Source of the DNA: Cladorhizidae sp. MBARI D1340-BT2
Taxonomy: Eukaryota > Porifera > Demospongiae > Poecilosclerida > Cladorhizidae
Length of the DNA stretch: 64,000 bases
Reading direction: 5' to 3'
Assembly (NCBI GenBank): GCA_028752905.1
Contig: JAQNBH010000003.1
Coordinates: 38,810,472 to 38,874,471, forward strand
The position numbers and the translations under genes were made by a program. Positions within the stretch are counted from its first letter, which is position 1, and each line of letters starts with the position of its first letter. The notes under the pieces are model-generated. The model saw nothing but the letters and a program-made list of their open reading frames with translations. It made no database searches and had not been told where the DNA came from. Below, in pieces: positions 26,880-40,620 of this stretch.

Positions 26880-29800
26880 GTTATATACCTAGCATGGTTA
26901 TACATCTAGCATGGTTATATACCTAGCATGGTTATATACCTTGCATGGTTATATACCTAGCATGGTTATATACATAGCATAGTTATACACCTAGCATGGT
27001 TATACAATTAGCATGGTTATACACCTAGCATGGCTATATACCTAGCATAGTTATACACCTAGCATGGTTATACACCTAGCATGGTTATATACCTAGCATG
27101 GTTATATACCTAGCATGGTTATATACCTAGCATGGTTATATACCTAGCATAGTTATAAACCTAGCATGGTTATACAATTAGCATGGTTATACACCTAGCA
27201 TGGTTATATACCTAGCAAAGTTATACACTTAGCATGGTTATACACCTAGCATGGTTATATACCTAGCATGGTTATATACCTAGCATGGTTATATACCTAG
27301 CATGGTTATATACCTAGCATAGTTATACACCTAAGATGGTTATACAATTAGCATGGTTATACACCTAGCATGGTTATATACCTAGCATGGTTATACACCT
27401 AGCATGGTTATACACCTAGCATGGTTATATACCTAGCATGGTTATATACCTAGCATGGTTATATACCTAGCATGGTTATACACCTAGCATGGTTATACAC
27501 CTAGCATGGTTATATACCTAGCATGGTTATATACCTAGCATGGTTATATACCTAGCATATAGTTATACACATAGCATGGTTATACAATTAGCATGGTTAT
27601 ACACCTAGCTTGGTTATATACCTAGCATGGTTATATACCTAGCATGGTTATACACCTAGCATGGTTATACACCTAGCATGGTTATATACCTAGCATGGTT
27701 ATACACCTAGCATGGTTATACACCTAGCATGGTTATACACCTAGCATGATTATATACCTAGCATGGTTATATACCTAGCATGGTTATACACCTAGAATGG
27801 TTATATACCTAGCATGTTTATAATACTAGCATGGTTATACACCTAGCATGGTAATACACCTAGCATGGTTATACACTTAGCATGGTTATATACCTAGCAT
27901 GGTTATACATCTAGCATGGTTATACACCTAGCATGGTTATATACCTAGCATGGTTATACACGTAGCATGGTTATATACCTAGCATGTTTATATACCTAGC
28001 ATGGTTATATACCTAGCATAGTTATACACCTAGCATGGTTATACAATTAGCATGGTTATACACCTAGCATTAATATACACCTTGCATGGTTATATACCTA
28101 GCATGGTTATATACCTAGCATGGTTATACACCTAGCATGTTTATATACCTAGCATGGTTATATACCTAGCATGGTTATACACCTAGCATGGTTATATACC
28201 TAGCATGGTTATATACCTAGCATGGTTATATACCTAGCATGGTTATATACCTAGCATAGTTATACACCTAGCATAGTTATACACCTAGCATGGTTATATA
28301 CCTAGCATGGTTATATACCTAGCATAGTTATACACCTAGCATGGTTATACACCTAGCATGGTTATATATAGACCTAGCATAGTTATACACCTAGCATGGT
28401 TATACACCTACAGTAGCATGGTTATATACCTAGCATGGTTATATACCTAGCATGGTTATATACCTAGCATGGTTATATACCTAGCATGGTTATATACCTA
28501 GCATGGTTATACATCTAGCATGGTTATACACCTAGCATGGATATATACCTAGCATGGTTATACACGTAGCATGATTATATACCTAGCATGTTTATATACC
28601 TAGCATGGTTATATACCTAGCATAGTTATACACCTAGCATGGTTATACAATTAGCATGGTTATACACCTAGCATGGTTATACACCTAGCATGGTTATATA
28701 CCTAGCATGGTTATATACCTAGCATGGTTATTCATCTAGCATTGTTATATACCTAGCATGGTTATATACCTAGCATGGTTATACACCTAGCATGGTTATA
28801 TACCTAGCATGGTTATATACCTAGCATGGTTATACACCTAGCATGGTTATATACCTAGCATGGTTATATACCTAGCTTGGTTATATACCTAGCATGGTTA
28901 TATACCTAGCATGGTTATATACCTAGCATAGTTATACACCTAGCATGGTTATACAATTAGCATGGTTATACACCTAGCATGGTTATATACCTAGCATAGT
29001 TATACACCTAGCATGGTTATACACCTAGCATGGTTATATACCTAGCATGGTTATATACCTAGCATGGTTATATACCTAGCATGGTTATACACCTAGCATG
29101 GTTATACAATTAGCATGGTTATACACCTAGCATAGTTATATACCTAGCGTGGTTATACATCTAGCATGGTTATATACCTAGCATGGTTATATACCTTGCA
29201 TGGTTATATACCTAGCATGGTTATATACCTAGCATAGTTATACACCTAGCATGGTTATACAATTAGCATGGTTATACACCTAGCATGGTTATATACCTAG
29301 CATAGTTATACACTTAGAATGGTTATACACCTAGCATGGTTATATACCTAGCATGGTTATATACCTAGCATGGTTATATACCTAGCATGGTTATATGCCT
29401 AGCATAGTTATACACCTAAGATGGTTATACAATTAGCATGGTTATACACCTAGCATGGTTATATACCTAGCATAGTTATACACCTAGCATGGTTATACAC
29501 CTAGCATGGTTATATACCTAGCATGGTTATATACCTAGCATGGTTATATACCTAGCATGGTTATACACCTAGCATGGTTATATACCTAGCATGGTTATAT
29601 ACCTAGCATGGTTATATACCTAGCATGGTTATATACCTAGCATATAGTTATACACCTAGCATGGTTATACAATTAGCATGGTTATACACCTACCATGGTT
29701 ATATACCTAGCATGGTTATATACCTAGCTTGGTTATATACCTAGCATGGTTATATACCTAGCATGGTTATATACCTAGCATAGTTATACACCTAGCATGG

Positions 29801-31551
29801 TTATACAATTAGCATGGTTATACACCTAGCATGGTTATATACCTAGCATAGTTATACACCTAGCATGGTTATACACCTAGCATGGTTATATACCTAGCAT
29901 GGTTATACACCTAGCATGGTTATATACCTAGCATGGTTATATACCTAGCATGGTTATACACCTAGCATGGTTATACAATTAGCATGGTTATACACCTAGC
30001 ATGGTTATATACCTAGCGTGGTTATATACCTAGCATCGTTATATACCTAGCATGGTTATACATCTAGCATGGTTATATACCTAGCATGGTTATATACCTT
30101 GCATGGTTATATACCTAGCATGGTTATATACCTAGCATAGTTATACTCCTAGCATGGTTATACAATTAGCATGGTTATACACCTAGCATGGTTATATACC
30201 TAGCATAGTTATACACCTAGCATGGTTATACACCTAGCATGGTTATATACCTAGCATGGTTATATACCTAGCATGGTTATATACCTAGCATGGTTATATA
30301 CCTAGCATAGTTATAAACCTAGCATGGTTATACAATTAGCATGGTTATACACCTAGCATGGTTATATACCTAGCATAGTTATACACTTAGCATGGTTATA
30401 CACCTAGCATGGTTATATACCTAGCATGGTTATATACCTAGCATGGTTATATACCTAGCATGGTTATATACCTAGCATAGTTATACACCTAAGATGGTTA
30501 TACAATTAGCACGGTTTTACACCTAGCATGGTTATATACCTAGCATAGTTATACACCTAGCATGGTTATACACCTTGCATGGTTATATACCTAGCATGGT
30601 TATATACCTAGCATGGTTATATACCTAGCATGGTTATACACCTAGCATGGTTATATACCTAGCATGGTTATATACCTAGCATGGTTATATACCTAGCATG
30701 GTTATATACCTAGCATATAGTTATACACCTAGCATGGTTATAAAATTAGCATGGTTATACACCTAGCTTGGTTATATACCTAGCATGGTTATATACCTAG
30801 CATGGTTATACACCTAGCATGGTTATACACCTAGCATGGTTATATACCTAGCATGGTTATACACTTAGCATGGTTATACACCTAGCATGGTTATACACAT
30901 AGCATGGTTATATACCTAGCATGGTTATATACCTAGCATGGTTATACACCTAGCATGGTTATATACCTAGCATGTTTATAATACTAGCATGGTTATACAC
31001 CTAGCATGGTAATACACCTAGCATGGTTATACACTTAGCATGGTTATATACCTAGCATGGTTATACATCTAGCATGGTTATACACCTAGCATGGTTATAT
31101 ACCTAGCATGGTTATACACGTAGCATGGTTATATACCTAGCATGTTTATATACCTAGCATGGTTATATACCTAGCATAGTTATACACCTAGCATGGTTAT
31201 ACAATTAGCATGGTTATACACTTAGCATGGTTATACACCTAGCATGGTTATATACCTAGCATGGTTATATACCTAGCATGGTTATACACCTAGTATGGTT
31301 ATATACCTAGCATGGTTATACACCTAGCATGGTTATACACCTAGCATGGTTATATACCTAGCATGGTTATATACCTAGCATGGTTATACACCTAGCATGG
31401 TTATATACCTAGCATGGTTATATACCTAGCTTGGTTATATACCTAGCATGGTTATATACCTAGCATGGTTATATACCTAGCATAGTTATACACCTAGCAT
31501 GGTTATACAATTAGCATGGTTATACACCTACCATGGTTATATACCTAGCAT
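26880..31551. repeat. 8,619-bp offset duplication, proximal copy
   Basis: This 4.67-kb block recurs 8,619 bp downstream. Shared rare landmarks are CCTAGAATGG near 27794, the TATAATAC monomers at 27815 and 30973 (36434 and 39592), TATATATAGACC at 28362-28374 (36981), the cassette at 28411 (37030), TATACTCC at 30146 (38765), GCACGGTTTT at 30510 (39129) and CTAGTATGG near 31292. Unlike the tandem pairs, the copies are separated by about 3.95 kb of other satellite and carry several private substitutions, for example GCAAAG near 27218 and TACACATAGC near 27568 here. This looks older than the 7,141-bp event. Confidence 0.85.
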
Positions 31552-34500
31552 AGTTATACACCTAGCATGGTTATACACCTAGCATGGTTATATACCTAGC
31601 ATGGTTATACACCCAGCATGGTTATATACCTAGCATGGTTATATACCTAGCATGGTTATACACCTAGCATGGTTATACAATTAGCATGGTTATACACCTA
31701 GCATGGTTATATATCTAGCGTGGTTATATACCTAGCATCGTTATATACCTAGCATGGTTATACATCTAGCATGGTTATATACCTAGCATGGTTATATACC
31801 TTGCATGGTTATATACATAGCATGGTTATATACATAGCATAGTTATATACCTAGCATGGTTATACAATTAGCATGGTTATACACCTAGCATGGTTATATA
31901 CCTAGCATAGTTATACACTTAGCATGGTTATACTCCTAGCATGGTTATATATCTAGCATGGTTATATACCTAGCATGGTTATATACCTAGCATGGTTATA
32001 TACCTAGCATAGTTATACACCTAAGATGGTTATACAATTAGCATGGTTATACACCTAGCATGGTTATATACCTAGCAAGGTTATACACCTAGCATGGTTA
32101 TACACCTAGCATGGTTATATACCTAGCATGGTTATATACCTAGCATGGTTATATACCTAGCATGGTTATACACCTAGCATGGTTATACACCTAGCATGGT
32201 TATATACCTAGCATGGTTATATACCTAGCATGGTTATATACCTAGCATATAGTTATACACCTAGCATGGTTATACAATTAGCATGGTTATACACCTAGCT
32301 TGGTTATATACCTAGCATGGTTATATACCTAGCATGGTTATACACCTAGCATGGTTATACACCTAGCATGGTTATATACCTAGCATGGTTATACACCTAG
32401 AATGGTTATACACCTAGCATGGTTATACACCTAGCATGATTATATACCTAGCATGGTTATATACCTAGCATGGTTATACACCTAGCATGGTTATATACCT
32501 CGCATGGTTATACACTTAGCATGGTTATATACCTAGCATGGTTATACATCTAGCATGGTTATACACCTAGCATGGTTATATACCTAGCATGGTTATACAC
32601 GTAGCATGGTTATATACCTAGCATGTTTATATACCTAGCATGGTTATATACCTAGCATAGTTATACACCTAGCATGGTTATACAATTAGCATGGTTATAC
32701 ACCTAGCATGGTTATACACCTTGCATGGTTATATACCTAGCACGGTTATATACCTAGCATGGTTATACACCTAGCATGTTTATATACCTAGCATGGTTAT
32801 ATACCTAGCATGGTTATACACCTAGCATGGTTATATACCTAGCATGGTTATATACCTAGCATGGTTATATACCTAGCATGGTTATATACCTAGCATAGTT
32901 ATACACCTAGCATAGTTATACACCTAGCATGGTTATATACCTAGCATGGTTATATACCTAGCATAGTTATACACCTAGCATGGTTATACACCTAGCATGG
33001 TTATATATATACCTAGCATAGTTATACACCTAGCATGGTTATACACCTACAGTAGCATGGTTATATACCTAGCATGGTTATATACCTAGCATGGTTATAT
33101 ACCTAGCATGGTTATATACCTAGCATGGTTATATACCTCGCATGGTTATACATCTAGCATGGTTATACACCTAGCATGGATATATACCTAGCATGGTTAT
33201 ACACGTAGCATGGTTATATACCTAGCATGTTTATATACCTAGCATGGTTATATACCTAGCATAGTTATACACCTAGCATGGTTATACAATTAGCATGGTT
33301 ATACACCTAGCATGGTTATACACCTAGCATGGTTATATACCTAGCATGGTTATATACCTACCATGGTTATTCATCTAGCATGGTTATATACCTAGCATGG
33401 TTATATACCTAGCATGGTTATACACCTAGCATGGTTATATACCTAGCATGGTTATATACCTAGCATGGTTATACACCTAGCATGGTTATATACCTAGCAT
33501 GGTTATATACCTAGCTTGGTTATATACCTAGCATGGTTATATACCTAGCATGGTTATATACCTAGCATAGTTATACACCTAGCATGGTTATACAATTAGC
33601 ATGGTTATACACCTAGCATGGTTATATACCTAGCATAGTTATACACCTAGCATGGTTATACACCTAGCATGGTTATATACCTAGCATGGTTATATACCTA
33701 GCATGGTTATATACCTAGCATGGTTATACACCTAGCATGGTTATACAATTAGCATGGTTATACACCTAGCATAGTTATATACCTAGCGTGGTTATATACC
33801 TAGCATCGTTATATACCTAGCATGGTTATACATCTAGCATGGTTATATACCTAACATGGTTATATACCTTGCATGGTTATATACCTAGCATGGTTATATA
33901 CCTAGCATAGTTATACACCTAGCATGGTTATACAATTAGCATGGTTATACACCTAGCATGGTTATATACCTAGCATAGTTATACACCTAGCATGGTTATA
34001 CACCTAGCTTGGTTATATACCTAGCATGGTTATATACCTAGCATGGTTATATACCTAGCATGGTTATATACCTAGCATAGTTATAAACCTAGCATGGTTA
34101 TACAATTAGCATGGTTATACACCTAGCATGGTTATATACCTAGCATAGTTATACACTTAGCATGGTTATACACCTAGCATGGTTATATACCTAGCATGGT
34201 TATATACCTAGCATGGTTATATACCTAGCATGGTTATATACCTAGCATAGTTATACACCTAAGATGGTTATACAATTAGCAAGGTTATACACCTAGCATG
34301 GTTATATACCTAGCATAGTTATACACCTAGCATGGTTATACACCTAGCATGGTTATATACCTAGCATGGTTATATACCTAGCATGGTTATATACCTAGCA
34401 TGGTTATACACCTAGCATGGTTATATACCTAGCATGGTTATATACCTAGCATGGTTATATACCTAGCATGGTTATATACCTAGCATGGTTATACACCTAG

Positions 34501-35498
34501 CATGGTTATACAATTAGCATGGTTATACACCTAGCATGGTTATACACCTTGCATGGTTATATACCTAGCACAGTTATATACCTAGCATGGTTATACACCT
34601 AGCATGTTTATATACCTAGCATGGTTATATACCTAGCATGGTTATACACCTAGCATGGTTATATACCTAGCATGGTTATATACCTAGCATGGTTATATAC
34701 CTAGCATGGTTATATACCTAGCATAGTTATACACCTAGCATAGTTATACACCTAGCATGGTTATATACCTAGCATGGTTATATACCTACATAGTTATACA
34801 CCTAGCATGGTTATACACCTAGCATGGTTATATATATACCTAGCATAGTTATACACCTAGCATGGTTATACACCTACAGTAGCATGGTTATATACCTAGC
34901 ATGGTTATATACCTAGCATGGTTATATACCTAGCATGGTTATATACCTAGCATGGTTATATACCTAGCATGGTTATACATCTAGCATGGTTATACACCTA
35001 GCATGGATATATACCTAGCATGGTTATACACGTAGCATGGTTATATACCTAGCATGTTTATATACTTAGCATGGTTATATACCTAGCATAGTTATAAACC
35101 TAGCATGGTTATACAATTAGCATGGTTATACACCTAGCATGGTTATACACCTAGCATGGTTATATACCTAGCATGGTTATATACCTTCCATGGTTATTCA
35201 TCTAGCATGGTTATATACCTAGCATGGTTATATACCTAGCATGGTTATACACCTAACATGGTTATATACCTAGCATGGTTATATACCTAGCATGGTTATA
35301 CACCTAGCATGGTTATATATCTAGCATGGTTATATACCTAGCTTGGTTATATACCTAGCATGGTTATATACCTAGCATGGTTATATACCTAGCATAGTTA
35401 TACACCTAGCATGGTTATACAATTAGCATGGTTATACACCTAGCATGGTTATATACCTAGCATAGTTATACACCTAGCATGGTTATACACCTAGCATG
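31552..35498. repeat. Satellite block between the 8,619-bp-offset copies
   Basis: Pure satellite holding two cassettes (33050 and 34877) only 1,827 bp apart. It has private variants such as TATATATCTAG near 31710, CTAACATGG near 33853, GCACAGTTATA near 34569, CATGGTTATACACC where neighbouring modules have the CATTAAT monomer, and the 16-bp CCTACATAG monomer at 34785. It lacks the TATAATAC monomer present in most modules, so the marker-to-cassette distance here (30973 to 33050) is unusually long. No coding or unique sequence. Confidence 0.75.
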
Positions 35499-38400
35499 GT
35501 TATATACCTAGCATGGTTATACATCTAGCATGGTTATATACCTAGCATGGTTATATACCTTGCATGGTTATATACCTAGCATGGTTATATACATAGCATA
35601 GTTATACACCTAACATGGTTATACAATTAGCATGGTTATACACCTAGCATGGCTATATACCTAGCATAGTTATACACCTAGCATGGTTATACACCTAGCA
35701 TGGTTATATACCTAGCATGGTTATATACCTAGCATGGTTATATACCTAGCATGGTTATATACCTAGCATAGTTATAAACCTAGCATGGTTATACAATTAG
35801 CATGGTTATACACCTAGCATGGTTATATACCTAGCATAGTTATACACTTAGCATGGTTATACACCTAGCATGGTTATATACCTAGCATGGTTATATACCT
35901 AGCATGGTTATATACCTAGCATGGTTATATACCTAGCATAGTTATACACCTAAGATGGTTATACAATTAGCATGGTTATACACCTAGCATGGTTATATAC
36001 CTAGCATGGTTATACACCTAGCATGGTTATACACCTAGCATGGTTATATACCTAGCATGGTTATATACCTAGCATGGTTATATACCTAGCATGGTTATAC
36101 ACCTAGCATGGTTATACACCTAGCATGGTTATATACCTAGCATGGTTATATACCTAGCATGGTTATATACCTAGCATATAGTTATACACCTAGCATGGTT
36201 ATAGAATTAGCATGGTTATACACCTAGCTTGGTTATATACCTAGCATGGTTATATACCTAGCATGGTTATACACCTAGCATGGTTATACACCTAGCATGG
36301 TTATATACCTAGCATGGTTATACACCTAGCATGGTTATACACCTAGCATGGTTATACACCTAGCATGATTATATACCTAGCATGGTTATATACCTAGCAT
36401 GGTTATACACCTAGAATGGTTATATACCTAGCATGTTTATAATACTAGCATGGTTATACACCTAGCATGGTAATACACCTAGCATGGTTATACACTTAGC
36501 ATGGTTATATACCTAGCATGGTTATACATCTAGCATGGTTATACACCTAGCATGGTTATATACCTAGCATGGTTATACACGTAGCATGGTTATATACCTA
36601 GCATGTTTATATACCTAGCATGGTTATATACCTAGCATAGTTATACACCTAGCATGGTTATACAATTAGCATGGTTATACACCTAGCATTAATATACACC
36701 TTGCATGGTTATATACCTAGCATGGTTATATACCTAGCATGGTTATACACCTAGCATGTTTATATACCTAGCATGGTTATATACCTAGCATGGTTATACA
36801 CCTAGCATGGTTATATACCTAGCATGGTTATATACCTAGCATGGTTATATACCTAGCATGGTTATATACCTAGCATAGTTATACACCTAGCATAGTTATA
36901 CACCTAGCATGGTTATATACCTAGCATGGTTATATACCTAGCATAGTTATACACCTAGCATGGTTATACACCTAGCAAGGTTATATATAGACCTAGCATA
37001 GTTATACACCTAGCATGGTTATACACCTACAGTAGCATGGTTATATACCTAGCATGGTTATATACCTAGCATGGTTATATACCTAGCATGGTTATATACC
37101 TAGCATGGTTATATACCTAGCATGGTTATACATCTAGCATGGTTATACACCTAGCATGGATATATACCTAGCATGGTTATACACGTAGCATGATTATATA
37201 CCTAGCATGTTTATATACCTAGCATGGTTATATACCTAGCATAGTTATACACCTAGCATGGTTATACAATTAGCATGGTTATACACCTAGCATGGTTATA
37301 CACCTAGCATGGTTATATACCTAGCATGGTTATATACCTAGCATGGTTATTCATCTAGCATTGTTATATACCTAGCATGGTTATATACCTAGCATGGTTA
37401 TACACCTAGCATGGTTATATACCTAGCATGGTTATATACCTAGCATGGTTATACACCTAGCATGGTTATATACCTAGCATGGTTATATACCTAGCTTGGT
37501 TATATACCTAGCATGGTTATATACCTAGCATGGTTATATACCTAGCATAGTTATACACCTAGCATGGTTATACAATTAGCATGGTTATACACCTAGCATG
37601 GTTATATACCTAGCATAGTTATACACCTAGCATGGTTATACACCTAGCATGGTTATATACCTAGCATGGTTATATACCTAGCATGGTTATATACCTAGCA
37701 TGGTTATACACCTAGCATGGTTATACAATTAGCATGGTTATACACCTAGCATAGTTATATACCTAGCGTGGTTATACATCTAGCATGGTTATATACCTAG
37801 CATGGTTATATACCTTGCATGGTTATATACCTAGCATGGTTATATACCTAGCATAGTTATACACCTAGCATGGTTATACAATTAGCATGGTTATACACCT
37901 AGCATGGTTATATACCTAGCATAGTTATACACTTAGAATGGTTATACACCTAGCATGGTTATATACCTAGCATGGTTATATACCTAGCATGGTTATATAC
38001 CTAGCATGGTTATATGCCTAGCATAGTTATACACCTAAGATGGTTATACAATTAGCATGGTTATACACCTAGCATGGTTATATACCTAGCATAGTTATAC
38101 ACCTAGCATGGTTATAGACCTAGCATGGTTATATACCTAGCATGGTTATATACCTAGCATGGTTATATACCTAGCATGGTTATACACCTAGCATGGTTAT
38201 ATACCTAGCATGGTTATATACCTAGCATGGTTATATACCTAGCATGGTTATATACCTAGCATATAGTTATACACCTAGCATGGTTATACAATTAGCATGG
38301 TCATACACCTACCATGGTTATATACCTAGCATGGTTATATACCTAGCTTGGTTATATACCTAGCATGGTTATATACCTAGCATGGTTATATACCTAGCAT

Positions 38401-40170
38401 AGTTATACACCTAGCATGGTTATACAATTAGCATGGTTATACACCTAGCATGGTTATATACCTAGCATAGTTATACACCTAGCATGGTTATACACCTAGC
38501 ATGGTTATATACCTAGCATGGTTATACACCTAGCATGGTTATATACCTAGCATGGTTATATACCTAGCATGGTTATACACCTAGCATGGTTATACAATTA
38601 GCATGGTTATACACCTAGCATGGTTATATACCTAGCGTGGTTATATACCTAGCATCGTTATATACCTAGCATGGTTATACATCTAGCATGGTTATATACC
38701 TAGCATGGTTATATACCTTGCATGGTTATATACCTAGCATGGTTATATACCTAGCATAGTTATACTCCTAGCATGGTTATACAATTAGCATGGTTATACA
38801 CCTAGCATGGTTATATACCTAGCATAGTTATACACCTAGCATGGTTATACACCTAGCATGGTTATATACCTAGCATGGTTATATACCTAGCATGGTTATA
38901 TACCTAGCATGGTTATATACCTAGCATAGTTATAAACCTAGCATGGTTATACAATTAGCATGGTTATACACCTAGCATGGTTATATACCTAGCATAGTTA
39001 TACACTTAGCATGGTTATACACCTAGCATGGTTATATACCTAGCATGGTTATATACCTAGCATGGTTATATACCTAGCATGGTTATATACCTAGCATAGT
39101 TATACACCTAAGATGGTTATACAATTAGCACGGTTTTACACCTAGCATGGTTATATACCTAGCATAGTTATACACCTAGCATGGTTATACACCTTGCATG
39201 GTTATATACCTAGCATGGTTATATACCTAGCATGGTTATATACCTAGCATGGTTATACACCTAGCATGGTTATATACCTAGCATGGTTATATACCTAGCA
39301 TGGTTATATACCTAGCATGGTTATATACCTAGCATATAGTTATACACCTAGCATGGTTATAAAATTAGCATGGTTATACACCTAGCTTGGTTATATACCT
39401 AGCATGGTTATATACCTAGCATGGTTATACACCTAGCATGGTTATACACCTAGCATGGTTATATACCTAGCATGGTTATACACTTAGCATGGTTATACAC
39501 CTAGCATGGTTATACACATAGCATGGTTATATACCTAGCATGGTTATATACCTAGCATGGTTATACACCTAGCATGGTTATATACCTAGCATGTTTATAA
39601 TACTAGCATGGTTATACACCTAGCATGGTAATACACCTAGCATGGTTATACACTTAGCATGGTTATATACCTAGCATGGTTATACATCTAGCATGGTTAT
39701 ACACCTAGCATGGTTATATACCTAGCATGGTTATACACGTAGCATGGTTATATACCTAGCATGTTTATATACCTAGCATGGTTATATACCTAGCATAGTT
39801 ATACACCTAGCATGGTTATACAATTAGCATGGTTATACACTTAGCATGGTTATACACCTAGCATGGTTATATACCTAGCATGGTTATATACCTAGCATGG
39901 TTATACACCTAGTATGGTTATATACCTAGCATGGTTATACACCTAGCATGGTTATACACCTAGCATGGTTATATACCTAGCATGGTTATATACCTAGCAT
40001 GGTTATACACCTAGCATGGTTATATACCTAGCATGGTTATATACCTAGCTTGGTTATATACCTAGCATGGTTATATACCTAGCATGGTTATATACCTAGC
40101 ATAGTTATACACCTAGCATGGTTATACAATTAGCATGGTTATACACCTACCATGGTTATATACCTAGCAT
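35499..40170. repeat. 8,619-bp offset duplication, distal copy
   Basis: Second copy of 26880-31551. The left edge is set by 26879 (C) against 35498 (G), and the right edge by CATAG at 31552 against CATGG at 40171. Private substitutions seen here include ATAGAATTAG near 36203, GCAAGG near 36977, TTATAGACC near 38112 and TCATACACC near 38300. The private changes on both sides suggest enough time for point mutations without homogenisation of these two copies. Confidence 0.85.
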
Positions 40171-40620
40171 GGTTATATACCTAGCATGGTTATACACCTA
40201 GCATGGTTATATACCTAGCATGGTTATATACCTAGCATGGTTATATACACTTAGCATGGTTATACACCTAGCATGGTTATATACCTAGCATAGTTATACA
40301 CCTAGCATGGTTATATACCTAGCATGGTTATATACCTAGCATAGTTATACACCTAAGATGGTTATACAATTAGCATGGTTATACACCTAGCATGGTTATA
40401 TACCTAGCATAGTTATACACCTAGCATGGTTATACACCTAGCATGGTTATATACCTAGCATGGTTATATACCTAGCATGGTTATACACCTAGCATGGTTA
40501 TATACATAGCATGGTTATATACCTAGCATGGTTATATACCTAGCATGGTTATATACCTAGCATATAGTTATACACCTAGCATGGTTATACAATTAGCATG
40601 GTTATACACCTAGCTTGTTT
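40171..40620. repeat. Short connector block with a unique 19-bp monomer
   Basis: Satellite only. Contains CATGGTTATATACACTTAG at 40236-40254, a 19-bp monomer (2 bases longer than normal) that I find only once. It reads as a TATATACC monomer fused to the tail of a TATACACTTAG monomer, as expected from an exchange offset by one TA step. The rest is decamer-type order with CCTAAGATGG, a CATATAG 19-mer near 40560 and CAATT. Confidence 0.7.
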
